From Thalassococcus sp. S3 (GTDB lineage: Bacteria > Pseudomonadota > Alphaproteobacteria > Rhodobacterales > Rhodobacteraceae): DNA of 64,000 nt. The notes under the pieces are model-generated. The model did no database searches. It was given only the letters and a program-made list of their open reading frames with translations, and had not been told where the DNA came from. A program made the translations under genes and the position numbers. This document shows positions 1 through 7,584 of the stretch, in pieces. The stretch's first letter is position 1. The number at the start of each line of letters is the position of its first letter. The stretch is taken from contig NZ_CP022303.1 of the NCBI RefSeq assembly GCF_004216475.1, positions 1,984,001 through 2,048,000 on the forward strand, written 5' to 3'.

Positions 1-52
1 CCGCGATCTGGCTGGCCGTCCACCAGACCCGTTCAGGCTCGAGATCACTCAT
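1..52 (-). CDS. MuA-type transposase, N-terminal fragment (cut by window edge)
   Basis: Seventeen codons are visible, reading MSDLEPERVWWTASQIA. The Trp-Trp-Thr-Ala-x-x-Ile-Ala pattern is how the Mu-type N-terminal helix-turn-helix domain of MuA-like transposases commonly begins; this domain binds the phage enhancer and ends. The start overlaps the end of the ParB-like gene by 8 bases, so the two are probably translationally coupled. Position after a ParB-like gene in the early operon is usual in Rhodobacteraceae Mu-like phages. Identification rests on a very short stretch plus context. Confidence 0.6.
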   Translation of the reverse strand, partial: MSDLEPERVWWTASQIA

Positions 53-938
53 GCTCACCACCCCGCTTGCGGCCCGGGAACGTCAGAACCTGTCCGTCTT
101 CCTCCCCGCGGGAGATCTCATCGAGCAGGCGCACCAGCTCCGTCGCATGCTCCTCGACAAAGCGGCGTTTGACGCGCTTTCCAGCCCGCTTGAAGGCAGC
201 GTCCAGGGCCTTTTCCTGCTCCTGCTCGGCGTTCTTGGGCTCGGCCTTCGGCTTCGGCGCCAGCGCCGCCCGGACATTCTTTACCTTACCCTCGGAGAAG
301 GCTTTGCAGGCCGCGCTGCGCGCCTTTGCGGTCTTACATTTGGCGAGAGCCAACAAATCGGCGAGCATGGGGTCTGTAGCGGCAGCCCGAAGCGCCGAAA
401 CGTCTTCTTCGGTGAGCGATCCACCCACTTCGACAAGCCGCCGCACGTGCCGCTGCGAGAGGCCCGTTTTTTGCGCCGTGTTCGGCACAAACGATGCAAC
501 GGACATCGTGTCCGTTGCACCCCAACGAGCGGCCGATCCGGCAACTCCTTGCTGGGTCTCCGGATAGGCCTTCTCGTAGATTGTCTTGCGCCGATGAAGG
601 AAGACGCAGAGGTCGAGCGGCTGGAGATCGGCGCGCGCAAGGTTTTCGTCGACCTCCATGAGGCGTGCAGCCTCCAAAGTGCATTCAATGATCTTCGCCG
701 GGATCGTTTCACGACCCATCTGCCGGAAGGCCTCGAGGCGATGCCCACCGAGGATCAGCCGGTAAAGCCCATCTTTTTTAGTAGGTTTGCGGACATGGAT
801 TTCTGACTGCAGGCCGATCGTTTCGATTGAGGCGCGCAAGCCTTCCACGCCAGCATCGGAGACCGGGCGTTGGCGATCCACGACTTCGATCTGCTCGAGA
901 GGAATATCTGCGATCTTAATCAGTTTTGGGTGTTTCAT
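45..938 (-). CDS. ParB/Spo0J-like nuclease-fold DNA-binding protein of the prophage early operon
   Basis: 297 residues. An N-terminal ParB/Srx fold is recognisable: the GGHR box at residues 64-67, followed by the ENLARADLQPLD segment at about 98-109, which matches the ParB ENxxRxDLxPLE pattern. A helix-turn-helix lies near 155-170 (TGLSQRHVRRL). The C-terminal part is charged (about 225-297) and probably coiled. The gene sits directly upstream of the transposase and overlaps the preceding small gene by 23 bases. No ParA partner is visible, so a role in plasmid-like partition is unlikely. In Mu-like phages of this group such proteins are of unknown role, perhaps in early gene control or transposition-complex assembly. 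Confidence 0.8.
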   Translation of the reverse strand: MKHPKLIKIADIPLEQIEVVDRQRPVSDAGVEGLRASIETIGLQSEIHVRKPTKKDGLYRLILGGHRLEAFRQMGRETIPAKIIECTLEAARLMEVDENLARADLQPLDLCVFLHRRKTIYEKAYPETQQGVAGSAARWGATDTMSVASFVPNTAQKTGLSQRHVRRLVEVGGSLTEEDVSALRAAATDPMLADLLALAKCKTAKARSAACKAFSEGKVKNVRAALAPKPKAEPKNAEQEQEKALDAAFKRAGKRVKRRFVEEHATELVRLLDEISRGEEDGQVLTFPGRKRGGEHE

Positions 939-1164
939 CGGGACATCTCAAAAGGGTGTAGAAAAATCGGCGCTGGCCATCCTCGACCACCTGCCGGCAG
1001 GAGATCTGGCAGCCATTCTCGCGCAGCTCCGCCACGACTGAATTCACCGCGCAGATCCGGGCTTCATGGGCCAGCTCCCATGTGCTGATTTCACCGTCCG
1101 CCTCGCGCAGCACGCGCAGCGCTCGGCGCAGGCGGGGGCTGGTGGCGAGGCGGCCATGATGCAT
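916..1164 (-). CDS. Small winged-helix-like DNA-binding protein, prophage early operon
   Basis: 82 residues from the ATG at 1164, whose first base is shared with the TGA of the preceding gene (TGATG), which is why this start is preferred over an upstream one at 1206. The segment LRRALRVLREADGEISTWEL followed by a second helix and a basic hairpin resembles a winged helix-turn-helix. The 3' end overlaps the ParB-like gene by 23 bases. A DNA-binding role in phage early regulation is inferred from fold and place only. Confidence 0.6.
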   Translation of the reverse strand: MHHGRLATSPRLRRALRVLREADGEISTWELAHEARICAVNSVVAELRENGCQISCRQVVEDGQRRFFYTLLRCPDETPKTD

Positions 1165-1475
1165 CAGGGGCGCCCGGCGGTTTCCACCGTCAGGATCTCC
1201 CGGCACGCCGCCAGCGTGCCCGACCCCAGCAGGATCTTCGCACGCGCGATCACCTCGCTCTCCGCCTTGGCCTGCCCCTCGATCAGATCGTCGAGGGTAT
1301 TCAGCTCCAGACGGGTCAGGCTCTCCGGGTTCGCGTGAAAGCCCGTCTGGTCGAGATATTCCTGACAGGTCCGCTCCGCCGTCGTCACCAGATCGAGCGC
1401 CTCGATCAGGCCCTGCAGCTGCTCGGCCGGGGTCAGATGAGGGAGGGTTTCGGTTGTTGGGAAAGTGGCATTCAT
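1164..1475 (-). CDS. Hypothetical helical protein, prophage early operon
   Basis: 103 residues from ATG 1475. The sequence is almost entirely predicted helix (LTPAEQLQGLIEALDLVTTAERTCQEYL...) with acidic and amphipathic stretches and no recognisable motif. It overlaps the preceding gene by 4 bases (ATGA) and shares one base with the next, so it belongs to the same polycistronic early transcript. No function can be assigned. Confidence 0.6.
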   Translation of the reverse strand: MNATFPTTETLPHLTPAEQLQGLIEALDLVTTAERTCQEYLDQTGFHANPESLTRLELNTLDDLIEGQAKAESEVIARAKILLGSGTLAACREILTVETAGRP

Positions 1476-2092
1476 TGCAATGCTGCTCCTATGTAAAGCC
1501 CCACAAAGAGGGCGATGAAAAGGCACGCCGCCCCCACCACATCGCCGGTCCAGGGCGACAGGTGAGGTACGATGCGGCGCGCATGGTCCCGAAGCCGGTC
1601 CAGACGGCTCCGAGGCGTCCCGTGAGTGGGATCGATGAAGGTCAGAATGTCGTCTTTGCAAAGCTCCGGCTCGGCCTCTTGAGGCGCGTGATCCGGCTGC
1701 TCCTGATCTGTTTCAAAAGCCCCCGGCGCGGACATCCCTGACGCGCCGGGGGAGGTGCCAGAGGATACCTCAGCGGCACACACCCTAGTGCCGGTATCCT
1801 CTGGGGGAGTGACTGGTTGGAAGTCGTCGATCGAGCCCCACTTGGCTTCCCAGCGAGCTCTATAGAGCGTGGCAAACAGCTCCTGACCGATCTCGTAGAC
1901 CATCAGGTCGCATGCGGAGTGTCCCTTCATACCACCCGTATGGCCGGTCGCGTAGCGCCGCAAGTTCTCAAATTTCATGCCGTGCTTGTTAGTGAAGTCT
2001 CGCGTGGACATGCCCTTTAAAAGCAATCCCGCCCGCACAGCATCATAGAAGACGCTACCGGGCTGCTGGCTCAATGGTGCAGGGTTGCCCAT
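1472..2092 (-). CDS. Early-operon protein: Ner-position domain plus C-terminal membrane anchor
   Basis: 206 residues. Residues about 10-80 are clearly paralogous to the upstream 93-residue protein; both share F(Y/F)D..(R/K)AGL, a K(H)x(V/M)K(Y/F)(Q/E)N(I/L)R segment, YATGH and ELF.TLYRAR. After a low-complexity Pro/Glu/Ser linker (about 90-145), the protein ends in one hydrophobic segment at about 183-204, so the domain is probably tethered to the inner membrane. It occupies the place where Mu carries ner and other early regulators. The domain may be a small DNA-binding fold, but I cannot name it. A 4-base overlap couples it to the next gene. Confidence 0.65.
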   Translation of the reverse strand: MGNPAPLSQQPGSVFYDAVRAGLLLKGMSTRDFTNKHGMKFENLRRYATGHTGGMKGHSACDLMVYEIGQELFATLYRARWEAKWGSIDDFQPVTPPEDTGTRVCAAEVSSGTSPGASGMSAPGAFETDQEQPDHAPQEAEPELCKDDILTFIDPTHGTPRSRLDRLRDHARRIVPHLSPWTGDVVGAACLFIALFVGLYIGAALQ

Positions 2093-2373
2093 TAAACCAC
2101 CGCCTCTACGCTCTTTCTGGCGCGATATAAGGTGTGAAACAGCTCGGGACCGACCTCCTCGATCATCGCGTTTCGCATCGCTACGGACCTGGGGCCGTTG
2201 CTGTGTCCGGTCGCGTAAAACCGGATGTTTTGATACTTGACCGAGTGCTTTTCGGCGAAAAGCTGCATGGAACTGCCCCGGAAGGTCAACCCGGCCTTGA
2301 AGCTGTCAAAAAAGACAAGCCCGGGCTGGTACTTTTGCTGTGGATTTTGCATGTACTGCTCTTGTGATGACAT
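2092..2373 (-). CDS. First early-operon protein, small putative DNA-binding protein (Ner position)
   Basis: 93 residues; first gene of the leftward early operon, facing the repressor across a 64-base control region. It shares its core domain (FFDSFKAGLTFRG..., YATGHSNG..., ELFHTLYRAR) with the N-terminal half of the next gene, so the pair is a tandem duplication. Place and size match the Ner regulator of Mu, which represses early transcription, but the sequence is not recognisably Ner. A second in-frame ATG at residue 8 is possible. The stop overlaps the next start (1 base). Confidence 0.6.
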   Translation of the reverse strand: MSSQEQYMQNPQQKYQPGLVFFDSFKAGLTFRGSSMQLFAEKHSVKYQNIRFYATGHSNGPRSVAMRNAMIEEVGPELFHTLYRARKSVEAVV

Positions 2374-2384
2374 CCGAAAACCTT

Positions 2385-2409
2385 ATGGTGATAAAAGTTG
2401 TATCACCAT
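2385..2409. promoter_or_regulatory. Perfect inverted repeat between repressor and early operon (likely operator)
   Basis: 9-bp arms ATGGTGATA / TATCACCAT are separated by 7 bases (AAAGTTG). The repeat sits in the 64-base gap between the divergent repressor and early-operon starts, 12 bases from the early start codon, where a lysogeny repressor operator would be expected. Base content of this gap is much more A+T rich than the flanking genes. Confidence 0.7.
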
Positions 2410-2424
2410 TTGTGTTTTTCACAA
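2410..2424. promoter_or_regulatory. Second small inverted repeat in the lysogeny control region
   Basis: 5-bp arms TTGTG / CACAA around a TTTTT centre, directly next to the 9-bp-arm repeat. On the minus strand the TTGTGA hexamer could serve as a -35 element for the early promoter. It may be a second, weaker operator or part of the promoter. Confidence 0.4.
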
Positions 2425-2437
2425 CAGGAATTTTTTT

Positions 2438-3169
2438 ATGGATGGCCAAGAACCGTCTGAACGACTGAAATTATTCAGAAAAAAGAACACGCTCACGCAG
2501 ATGGATGTCGCAAATGCGATTGATCGATCACAAGCGTACATAGCCAAAATCGAGAAAGGTATCGCGCTACCATCACAAGATATGCTCTCAAGACTACGAA
2601 ACCGCTTCGGATTGAGCTCTGAATGGCTCCTTTACGGATCTGGGCCGATGATTGTCGAAGATCTCGTTCTCAAAGGTCGAACTACGGCGGTGACCCAGGC
2701 AGATCTTTCGCGACCAGCCCATGGTGACTTTGCGATGGACGGGGTGGAGTTCCAGCGGATAAGGCGCTGGGATATCTCAGCCTCCGCTGGGCCTGGTTTG
2801 ATCGCCGTTTCCGATGACGTGGGTGATCACATCTCATTCACCACGCAGTGGCTGATCCAGAATGGTATCAACGGAGATCTCGCCGGCCTTATTCGGGTGT
2901 CTGGCGACAGCATGGCACCGACTATCTTTGACGGCGACCTGGTCTTGGTCCACCGGGGCGAGATGTCCATCGAGAACGGCAAGATTTATGCTTTCACTTT
3001 GGGAGAAGAGGTTTTTGTGAAACGCCTGTCTTTGGTCGGGCAGGATCAAAAGTCTGGAATACTGATGATCTCCGATAACCCGCTCTTCCCACCCCATCTT
3101 GTTTCGCAAGAGGAAGCCGTAACATTAAGAATTGCCGGCCGAGTTCGCGCCTGCATTTCATCCCTCTAG
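2438..3169 (+). CDS. Prophage repressor, XRE helix-turn-helix plus S24 (LexA/CI-type) peptidase domain
   Basis: 243 residues from the ATG at 2438, which has AGGA 9 bases upstream; a longer in-frame extension upstream runs through the opposite early gene and is rejected. The N-terminal XRE domain (about 7-65) carries TQMDVANAIDRSQAYIAKIEKG. The C-terminal S24 domain has the catalytic Ser in GDSM (S158) and Lys in VFVKR (K195), with an Ala-Gly pair at 117-118 that fits the self-cleavage site. The protein should maintain lysogeny by binding the adjacent palindrome and be inactivated by RecA-stimulated self-cleavage in the SOS response. Codon use is less GC-rich than in the host genes. Confidence 0.9.
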   Translation: MDGQEPSERLKLFRKKNTLTQMDVANAIDRSQAYIAKIEKGIALPSQDMLSRLRNRFGLSSEWLLYGSGPMIVEDLVLKGRTTAVTQADLSRPAHGDFAMDGVEFQRIRRWDISASAGPGLIAVSDDVGDHISFTTQWLIQNGINGDLAGLIRVSGDSMAPTIFDGDLVLVHRGEMSIENGKIYAFTLGEEVFVKRLSLVGQDQKSGILMISDNPLFPPHLVSQEEAVTLRIAGRVRACISSL

Positions 3170-3215
3170 CAAATTCGAAATCGATTATTATTTTTGACCA
3201 TAAGGAGTTTCGAAA

Positions 3216-3650
3216 ATGATTTACCAAACAAACCGCATTCTCAGTTTGCTTTTCAATTCTCTGATCGCCGCATTCTGCCTGGTATCACCCGTTTGGGCCA
3301 GTGACGCCGTCGATGCCCGTGATCGCTTGGCATCGGCTATCGAACTTGCTGAGGGCTACGGCATGGCCGTTGCCATAACAACAGCATGCGGCCCTCCAGG
3401 CCAGCCCGACCGCATCAAACCAGTGACAGATGCTTTGACCACTTGGGTCCGCGAGATTGGTTATCAAGACGACCAGAGCGTTCCTCTTGAGATTGAGCTC
3501 GCTGCTCGTAAGACCATGGCTGTCCTCGGGGGACAGCTGCTGGGACGGCAACTTTTGGGCTACTGCCCTGAGGACGAATTGGTTTCACGCAGTCGCGATA
3601 TTCTCCAGCGGATGGAGCAGCGTTTCGACGTGACGCCACCCACCCACTGA
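3216..3650 (+). CDS. Small exported protein downstream of the prophage repressor (unknown function)
   Basis: 144 residues. A clear Sec signal peptide occupies residues 1-28 (basic N-region, hydrophobic core, cleavage after VWA). The mature part of about 116 residues is helical and has two cysteines (C58 and C117), so one disulfide is possible in the periplasm. A strong ribosome site (AAGGAG) precedes the ATG. Lying 46 bases after the repressor on the same strand, it is likely expressed in the lysogen. Phage genes in this place often alter the host envelope or block superinfection, but nothing in the sequence shows that here. Confidence 0.65.
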   Translation: MIYQTNRILSLLFNSLIAAFCLVSPVWASDAVDARDRLASAIELAEGYGMAVAITTACGPPGQPDRIKPVTDALTTWVREIGYQDDQSVPLEIELAARKTMAVLGGQLLGRQLLGYCPEDELVSRSRDILQRMEQRFDVTPPTH

Positions 3651-3677
3651 ATTCGCACTGTATCGGCCGTTTTTGCG

Positions 3678-3703
3678 CAGAAAGCGTCCCAGAAAGCGTT
3701 CCC
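3678..3703. repeat. Tandem 13-bp direct repeat in the phage end
   Basis: CAGAAAGCGTCCC is followed at once by AGAAAGCGTTCCC. The sub-motif CGTCCCAG recurs in the hairpin at 3776-3799. Head-to-tail spacing of about one helix turn suggests cooperative protein binding, for example by the transposase or a phage regulator. Confidence 0.5.
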
Positions 3704-3775
3704 GCCGACGCTCGTTCTTCCTTCGTTAAGCATCTGTTTTCACGCACGGAATTGCTTACAGGGTCGTTTTCCGCC

Positions 3776-3799
3776 AACTGGGACGCCAACGTCCCAGTT
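3776..3799 (+). terminator. Hairpin after the repressor transcription unit (terminator-like)
   Basis: Perfect 10-bp arms AACTGGGACG / CGTCCCAGTT with a 4-base loop (CCAA), followed by TTATTT on the plus strand. It lies 126 bases downstream of the exported-protein gene and would end the repressor transcript before the phage terminus. Because the arm shares CGTCCCAG with the nearby direct repeat, a protein-binding role is also possible. Confidence 0.5.
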
Positions 3800-4022
3800 T
3801 ATTTCCGCCAGGCACCGCCATTTTGGCCCTCGATGCCCCGTTAAAGACGGTTTTTATCGTTGTTTGAATGAGGTTTAGGCGTTCGCCCCGCCACTGCAGC
3901 TTTGCCTGTCACAAAATCCCCCGATTTTTGCCAAGCACCCGAAATCGCCCATTTTCCCTGACAACGACACCACCCTCTCAGGCCACTCTTGCCGGCCCCT
4001 TTTATGACGCCTTTTCAGCCGC

Positions 4023-4421
4023 TTATCCGCCACCTTCCGGCTTCATCAAGCCTCTTCCGGGTACTGCATATATCAGTGTCACCGCACAGCGGATCGGGTT
4101 CAGATGACCGACAGGGGCCACCCCGCCAATGGCAAAGCCTGTCTGGGCGCGCACCAGGGTCGCATCGGCTTTGCCCAGGGTCTCTCCGGCAAGACCGGCG
4201 GCCTTGGCCGGATCGACCTGGTTGCCGCCTGCGGTGAGAAACAAAAGCGCTTGCCCGCTTTGTTCGCCCCTGAAAATGATGGATTTGGCGATCTGATCGA
4301 CTTCGCATCCGATGGCCAGTGCCGCATCCCGCGCGGTACGGGCAAGCGAGGTCTCGCGGATGTCGGCCACAAGCCCCGCGTCTTCAAGCGCGCGGCGAAC
4401 GCGTTTCATGCTTTTGCTCAT
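4023..4421 (-). pseudogene. ybaK: ybaK/EbsC-type Cys-tRNA(Pro) deacylase, truncated by prophage insertion
   Basis: From ATG 4421 the protein reads MSKSMKRVRRALEDAG and continues through the family core (RTARDAALAIGCEVDQIAKSIIF, LFLTAGGNQVD, GFAIGGVAPVGH). YbaK-type proteins hydrolyse mischarged Cys-tRNA(Pro). About 111 host codons remain against a usual 155-160. After GHLNPIR the sequence no longer resembles the family and runs about 20 codons into phage DNA to a stop at 4023. The missing C-terminal part, which completes the editing pocket, should lie beyond the other phage end. The catalytic Lys segment (AKSI) is still encoded, but the product is probably inactive. Confidence 0.85.
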
Positions 4422-4501
4422 GGCCGCAGAAAGGCGCGTTCGGGGACGATTTGCAAGCCCTTGCACATTGACGCCGCCACCGCTCCGGCACAGGGTTCGG
4501 C

Positions 4502-7285
4502 ATGTCCATCGCCACCCGTATGATCCGTATCCCTCGCGCTTTTGATCCCGAGTTGGGCGCAGCCGTGGCGGCCGAAGTGCCGGACGCCGGGGCTGATCTT
4601 GCCGGGCTGCTGACGGGTGCGGCAGGCTCCAGCCCCTATCTGAACGGCTTGATCCTGCGCGAAAAGACATGGCTGCCCGAAGCCCTGAACGATCCCGAAG
4701 GGGCGCTTGCCGCCGAAATGGCTGATCTGGCGGGTCAGGCCGCAGATGCCATGCCAACGGCACTCCGGCGGGCCAAGCGGCGGCTCGCTCTGATCACCGC
4801 GTTGGCGGATCTTGCAGGCGCCTGGTCCCTGACCGAAGTGACGCGCGCGCTGACTGATTTCGCGGCATTGGCCTGCAATCTGGCCGTGCGCACGGCCATG
4901 CGCCCGCTTTTGCAACGGGGCAAGTTTCCGGGCCAAACCGAAGACGATCTGGAAGATGCAGCCGGCTTCGTGGCGCTGGCGATGGGGAAGATGGGCGCGT
5001 TCGAGCTGAATTATTCGTCGGACATCGACCTGATATGCCTCTTTGACGAAACGCGGTTTGAGCCCGAAGATTACATGGAAGCGCGCCAAAGCTTTGTTCG
5101 CGTCACCCGCGCAATGGCGGCGATGCTGGGTGACAGGACATCCGAAGGCTACGTCTTTCGCACGGATCTGCGTCTACGCCCCGATCCGTCGGTCACACCC
5201 GTCTGCATCGCGATGGAGGCGGCGGAGCGCTATTACGAAAGTCTGGGCCGGACCTGGGAAAGGGCCGCTTATATCAAGGCGCGTCCGGCAGCGGGTGACA
5301 TCAAGGCAGGCGACAGATTTCTCAAGACGCTGCAGCCGTTCGTCTGGCGCCGACATCTCGATTTCGCGGCCATTCGGGACGCCCATGACATGCGTTTGCG
5401 GATCCGCGATCACAAGGGGTTAGCCGGGCCGATCACCGTGCCGGGACATGACATGAAGCTTGGGCGCGGCGGTATTCGTGAGATCGAGTTTTTCACGCAG
5501 ACGCGGCAGCTTATCTCGGGGGGACGGGATGCCAGTTTGCGGGCGAGAGGGACGCAAGAGGGGTTGAGCCTGTTGGCGCAAGCCGACTGGATCCCGGCGG
5601 AAACCGCCAGGACATTGTCGACGCATTACATCGCCCACCGGACGCTCGAACACCGCATCCAGATGATCCACGATGCCCAAACGCATGCGATGCCAACCAC
5701 CAAAGAAGGGATCGCCAGAATTGCCTGCCTGATGGATTGCACCACCGATGCGCTCATTCAGGAGACCAAGGACCGTTTGACCGAAGTGCATGCCTTGACC
5801 GAAGGTTTCTTTGCACCGGCCCAGACCGCCCCACGTGCCGCGCCCAGCTTTGACATCAGCCTCACGGCGCGCTGGCCGACATATCCGGCGCTGCGCTCGC
5901 CCCGAGCGGCCCAATTGTTTGATCGGCTCAGGCCCGGACTTCTGGAGCGGGTGGAAAAGACGGCCCGACCCGAGCAGACGCTTGCGGCGCTTGACGGGTT
6001 TCTGGCCGGCTTGCCGGCCGGGGTGCAACTGTTCTCGCTTTTCGAATCCAACCCTCAACTGATTGATCTGCTGATTGACATCGCCGGTACGGCGCCCGCC
6101 CTGGCCGCATATCTGTCGCGCAACGCGTCCGTCTTTGACGCGGTCATCGGTGGTACGTTTTTTGCCGAATGGCCTGGGGCGGAGGCGCTGGAGGCTGAAA
6201 TTGTCAAGGTTTTGGAACAGGAAACCGATTATGAGCGTCAGCTTGATGCCGTGCGCCGGTGGGCCAAGGATTGGCACTTTCGGATCGGTGTCCACCATCT
6301 GCGTGGGCTGATCGATGCGCAGGAGGCCGGCCAGCAATATGCCGATCTTGCCGCCGCGGTGATCCGGGCGCTTTGGCCCGCCGTCGTGGCTCAGTTCGCC
6401 CGCAAGCACGGCGACCCGCCGGGTGCCGGAGCGGTGTTGCTCGGCATGGGGTCCCTGGGTGCGGGTCAGTTAAATGCGACATCCGATCTCGACATTATCG
6501 TGATCTATGATCCGTTGGATGAAGAGCAGTCAAATGGGCCGCGCCCCCTGGCCGCCCGCAGCTATTATGCGCGTCTGACCCAGGCCATGATCACGGCAAT
6601 GACCGCGCCCATGTCAGAGGGGCGGCTTTACGAGGTGGACATGCGTTTGCGGCCGTCCGGCAATCAGGGACCGGTGGCCACAAGCCGGGCCAGCTTTGCC
6701 AATTATCAGGCCAACGAGGCCTGGATCTGGGAACATCTTGCGCTGACCCGTGCGCGTGTTGTGTCCGGGCCAGAGGTATTGGCACAGAAGATCGAAGAGA
6801 TCCGATGCGACGTCATCCGCCGCAACCGGACCGAAGAAGAAGTGTTGGTCGGTGTTGCCGATATGCGGGCCCGGATCGCTGCGGCCAAGACGGCCTCGTC
6901 TGTCTGGGACGCCAAGACGGGCCCGGGACGTATGCTGGATATCGAGCTTCTGGCGCAGGCGGGGGCGCTGATGGCCGGGTCTCCGGTCCGCGACGTGGCC
7001 AGAGGGTTGCGCGCCGCGGTGAGCGCGGGTTGGCTTGAGGCGGATGACGCTGACACTCTTCAGACGTCATACAGGCTTTTCTGGGCGGTGCAGATGGCAG
7101 GCCGGCTGATCACCGGGCGGATGCTTACAGAAGAGCAGATTGGCGATGGGGGCGCCGCTTTTTTGTGCCGCAGTACCGGTTTCGACGGGGTCGACGCCCT
7201 GGCGGCGGAGCTAGAACAACGCTATCAGGCTGCCGATCGGATCATCGGCGCAGCCTTGCATCTGGGAGACAGGCATGAAGGGTGA
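4502..7285 (+). CDS. glnE: Bifunctional glutamine synthetase adenylyltransferase / adenylyl-removing enzyme
   Basis: 927 residues, near the usual 930-980. GlnE adds AMP to glutamine synthetase under nitrogen excess and removes it under limitation, steered by PII proteins. Two nucleotidyltransferase halves are visible: the N-terminal adenylyl-removase with GKMGxxELNYSSDIDL (about 162-177), and the C-terminal transferase with GSLGxxxLNATSDLDI at about 650. Each keeps the G-x-G and D-x-D metal-binding patterns. A helical PII-response linker lies between. The ATG at 4502 was taken; a second ATG six codons on is possible. The next gene overlaps by 11 bases. Confidence 0.96.
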   Translation: MSIATRMIRIPRAFDPELGAAVAAEVPDAGADLAGLLTGAAGSSPYLNGLILREKTWLPEALNDPEGALAAEMADLAGQAADAMPTALRRAKRRLALITALADLAGAWSLTEVTRALTDFAALACNLAVRTAMRPLLQRGKFPGQTEDDLEDAAGFVALAMGKMGAFELNYSSDIDLICLFDETRFEPEDYMEARQSFVRVTRAMAAMLGDRTSEGYVFRTDLRLRPDPSVTPVCIAMEAAERYYESLGRTWERAAYIKARPAAGDIKAGDRFLKTLQPFVWRRHLDFAAIRDAHDMRLRIRDHKGLAGPITVPGHDMKLGRGGIREIEFFTQTRQLISGGRDASLRARGTQEGLSLLAQADWIPAETARTLSTHYIAHRTLEHRIQMIHDAQTHAMPTTKEGIARIACLMDCTTDALIQETKDRLTEVHALTEGFFAPAQTAPRAAPSFDISLTARWPTYPALRSPRAAQLFDRLRPGLLERVEKTARPEQTLAALDGFLAGLPAGVQLFSLFESNPQLIDLLIDIAGTAPALAAYLSRNASVFDAVIGGTFFAEWPGAEALEAEIVKVLEQETDYERQLDAVRRWAKDWHFRIGVHHLRGLIDAQEAGQQYADLAAAVIRALWPAVVAQFARKHGDPPGAGAVLLGMGSLGAGQLNATSDLDIIVIYDPLDEEQSNGPRPLAARSYYARLTQAMITAMTAPMSEGRLYEVDMRLRPSGNQGPVATSRASFANYQANEAWIWEHLALTRARVVSGPEVLAQKIEEIRCDVIRRNRTEEEVLVGVADMRARIAAAKTASSVWDAKTGPGRMLDIELLAQAGALMAGSPVRDVARGLRAAVSAGWLEADDADTLQTSYRLFWAVQMAGRLITGRMLTEEQIGDGGAAFLCRSTGFDGVDALAAELEQRYQAADRIIGAALHLGDRHEG

Positions 7286-7547
7286 TCCCCAAACAGACCC
7301 CAAGGGGCTGATTTTCGAGGCGTTCCGGATTGACCGGATCACGCTCGAGGAATGTCGTAGCATCTTTCTGGACTGGGCGCTGAGCCTTCCGGTGGAAACC
7401 GACACCGGTCCTGCCTTAAGGATCTTGCTGGAACGATATCAGTCGGATGCACCGGATCACCCGATGTTGACGGTGATGCGTGAGGGGCTGGTGAGTATGG
7501 AAGCGCCCCGGCGTCGCGGCGGCTGGCGATCCCGGCCGCGCAACTGA
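7275..7547 (+). CDS. Conserved-looking small protein coupled to glnE
   Basis: 90 residues; starts inside glnE (11-base overlap) behind a GGGAGA ribosome site. The sequence is soluble and acidic, except for a basic C-terminal tail rich in Arg (RRRGGWRSRPRN). No family is recognised. Coupling suggests co-expression with GlnE; no function is implied. Confidence 0.65.
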   Translation: MKGDPQTDPKGLIFEAFRIDRITLEECRSIFLDWALSLPVETDTGPALRILLERYQSDAPDHPMLTVMREGLVSMEAPRRRGGWRSRPRN

Positions 7548-7584
7548 CCTTTTCCCTTCTGGACAAAGTGACTAGGAGGATCTC

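Larger units (their letters stand above)
1..4088 (-). mobile_element. Mu-like transposable prophage, c-repressor (left) end; remainder lies off the window
   Basis: The gene order matches the left end of Mu-type phages. A repressor gene (2438-3169) points outward, and a leftward early operon of small proteins (2373 to 916) and a ParB-like protein runs into the N-terminus of a MuA-type transposase at the window edge. On the host side the prophage stops inside a ybaK-type gene whose last third is missing. Mu-type elements begin with TG, and the first TG after the intact ybaK codons, read on the minus strand, places the phage terminus at about 4088. The next five bases (4089-4093) would be one copy of the target duplication. 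The other end is outside the window, so terminus and duplication are inferred. Confidence 0.82.
3651..4088. other. Non-coding prophage terminus
   Basis: About 440 bases without a credible gene. It holds a tandem 13-bp repeat (3678-3703), a perfect 10-bp-arm hairpin (3776-3799), two TTCCGG motifs about 20 bases apart near the end (4035-4060), and the inferred phage terminus at about 4088. Mu-type ends carry several transposase sites over the first 100-200 bases, so part of this is probably the attL transposase-binding region. Confidence 0.55.

Noticed and set aside
45..938. ParB-like gene as a sign of a plasmid or chromosome partition locus
   Set aside because: No ParA or parS is visible, and the neighbours are a phage repressor and a MuA-type transposase.
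3415..3789. 124-codon minus-strand frame in the phage end
   Set aside because: It overlaps the exported-protein gene, has no ribosome site and no family features.
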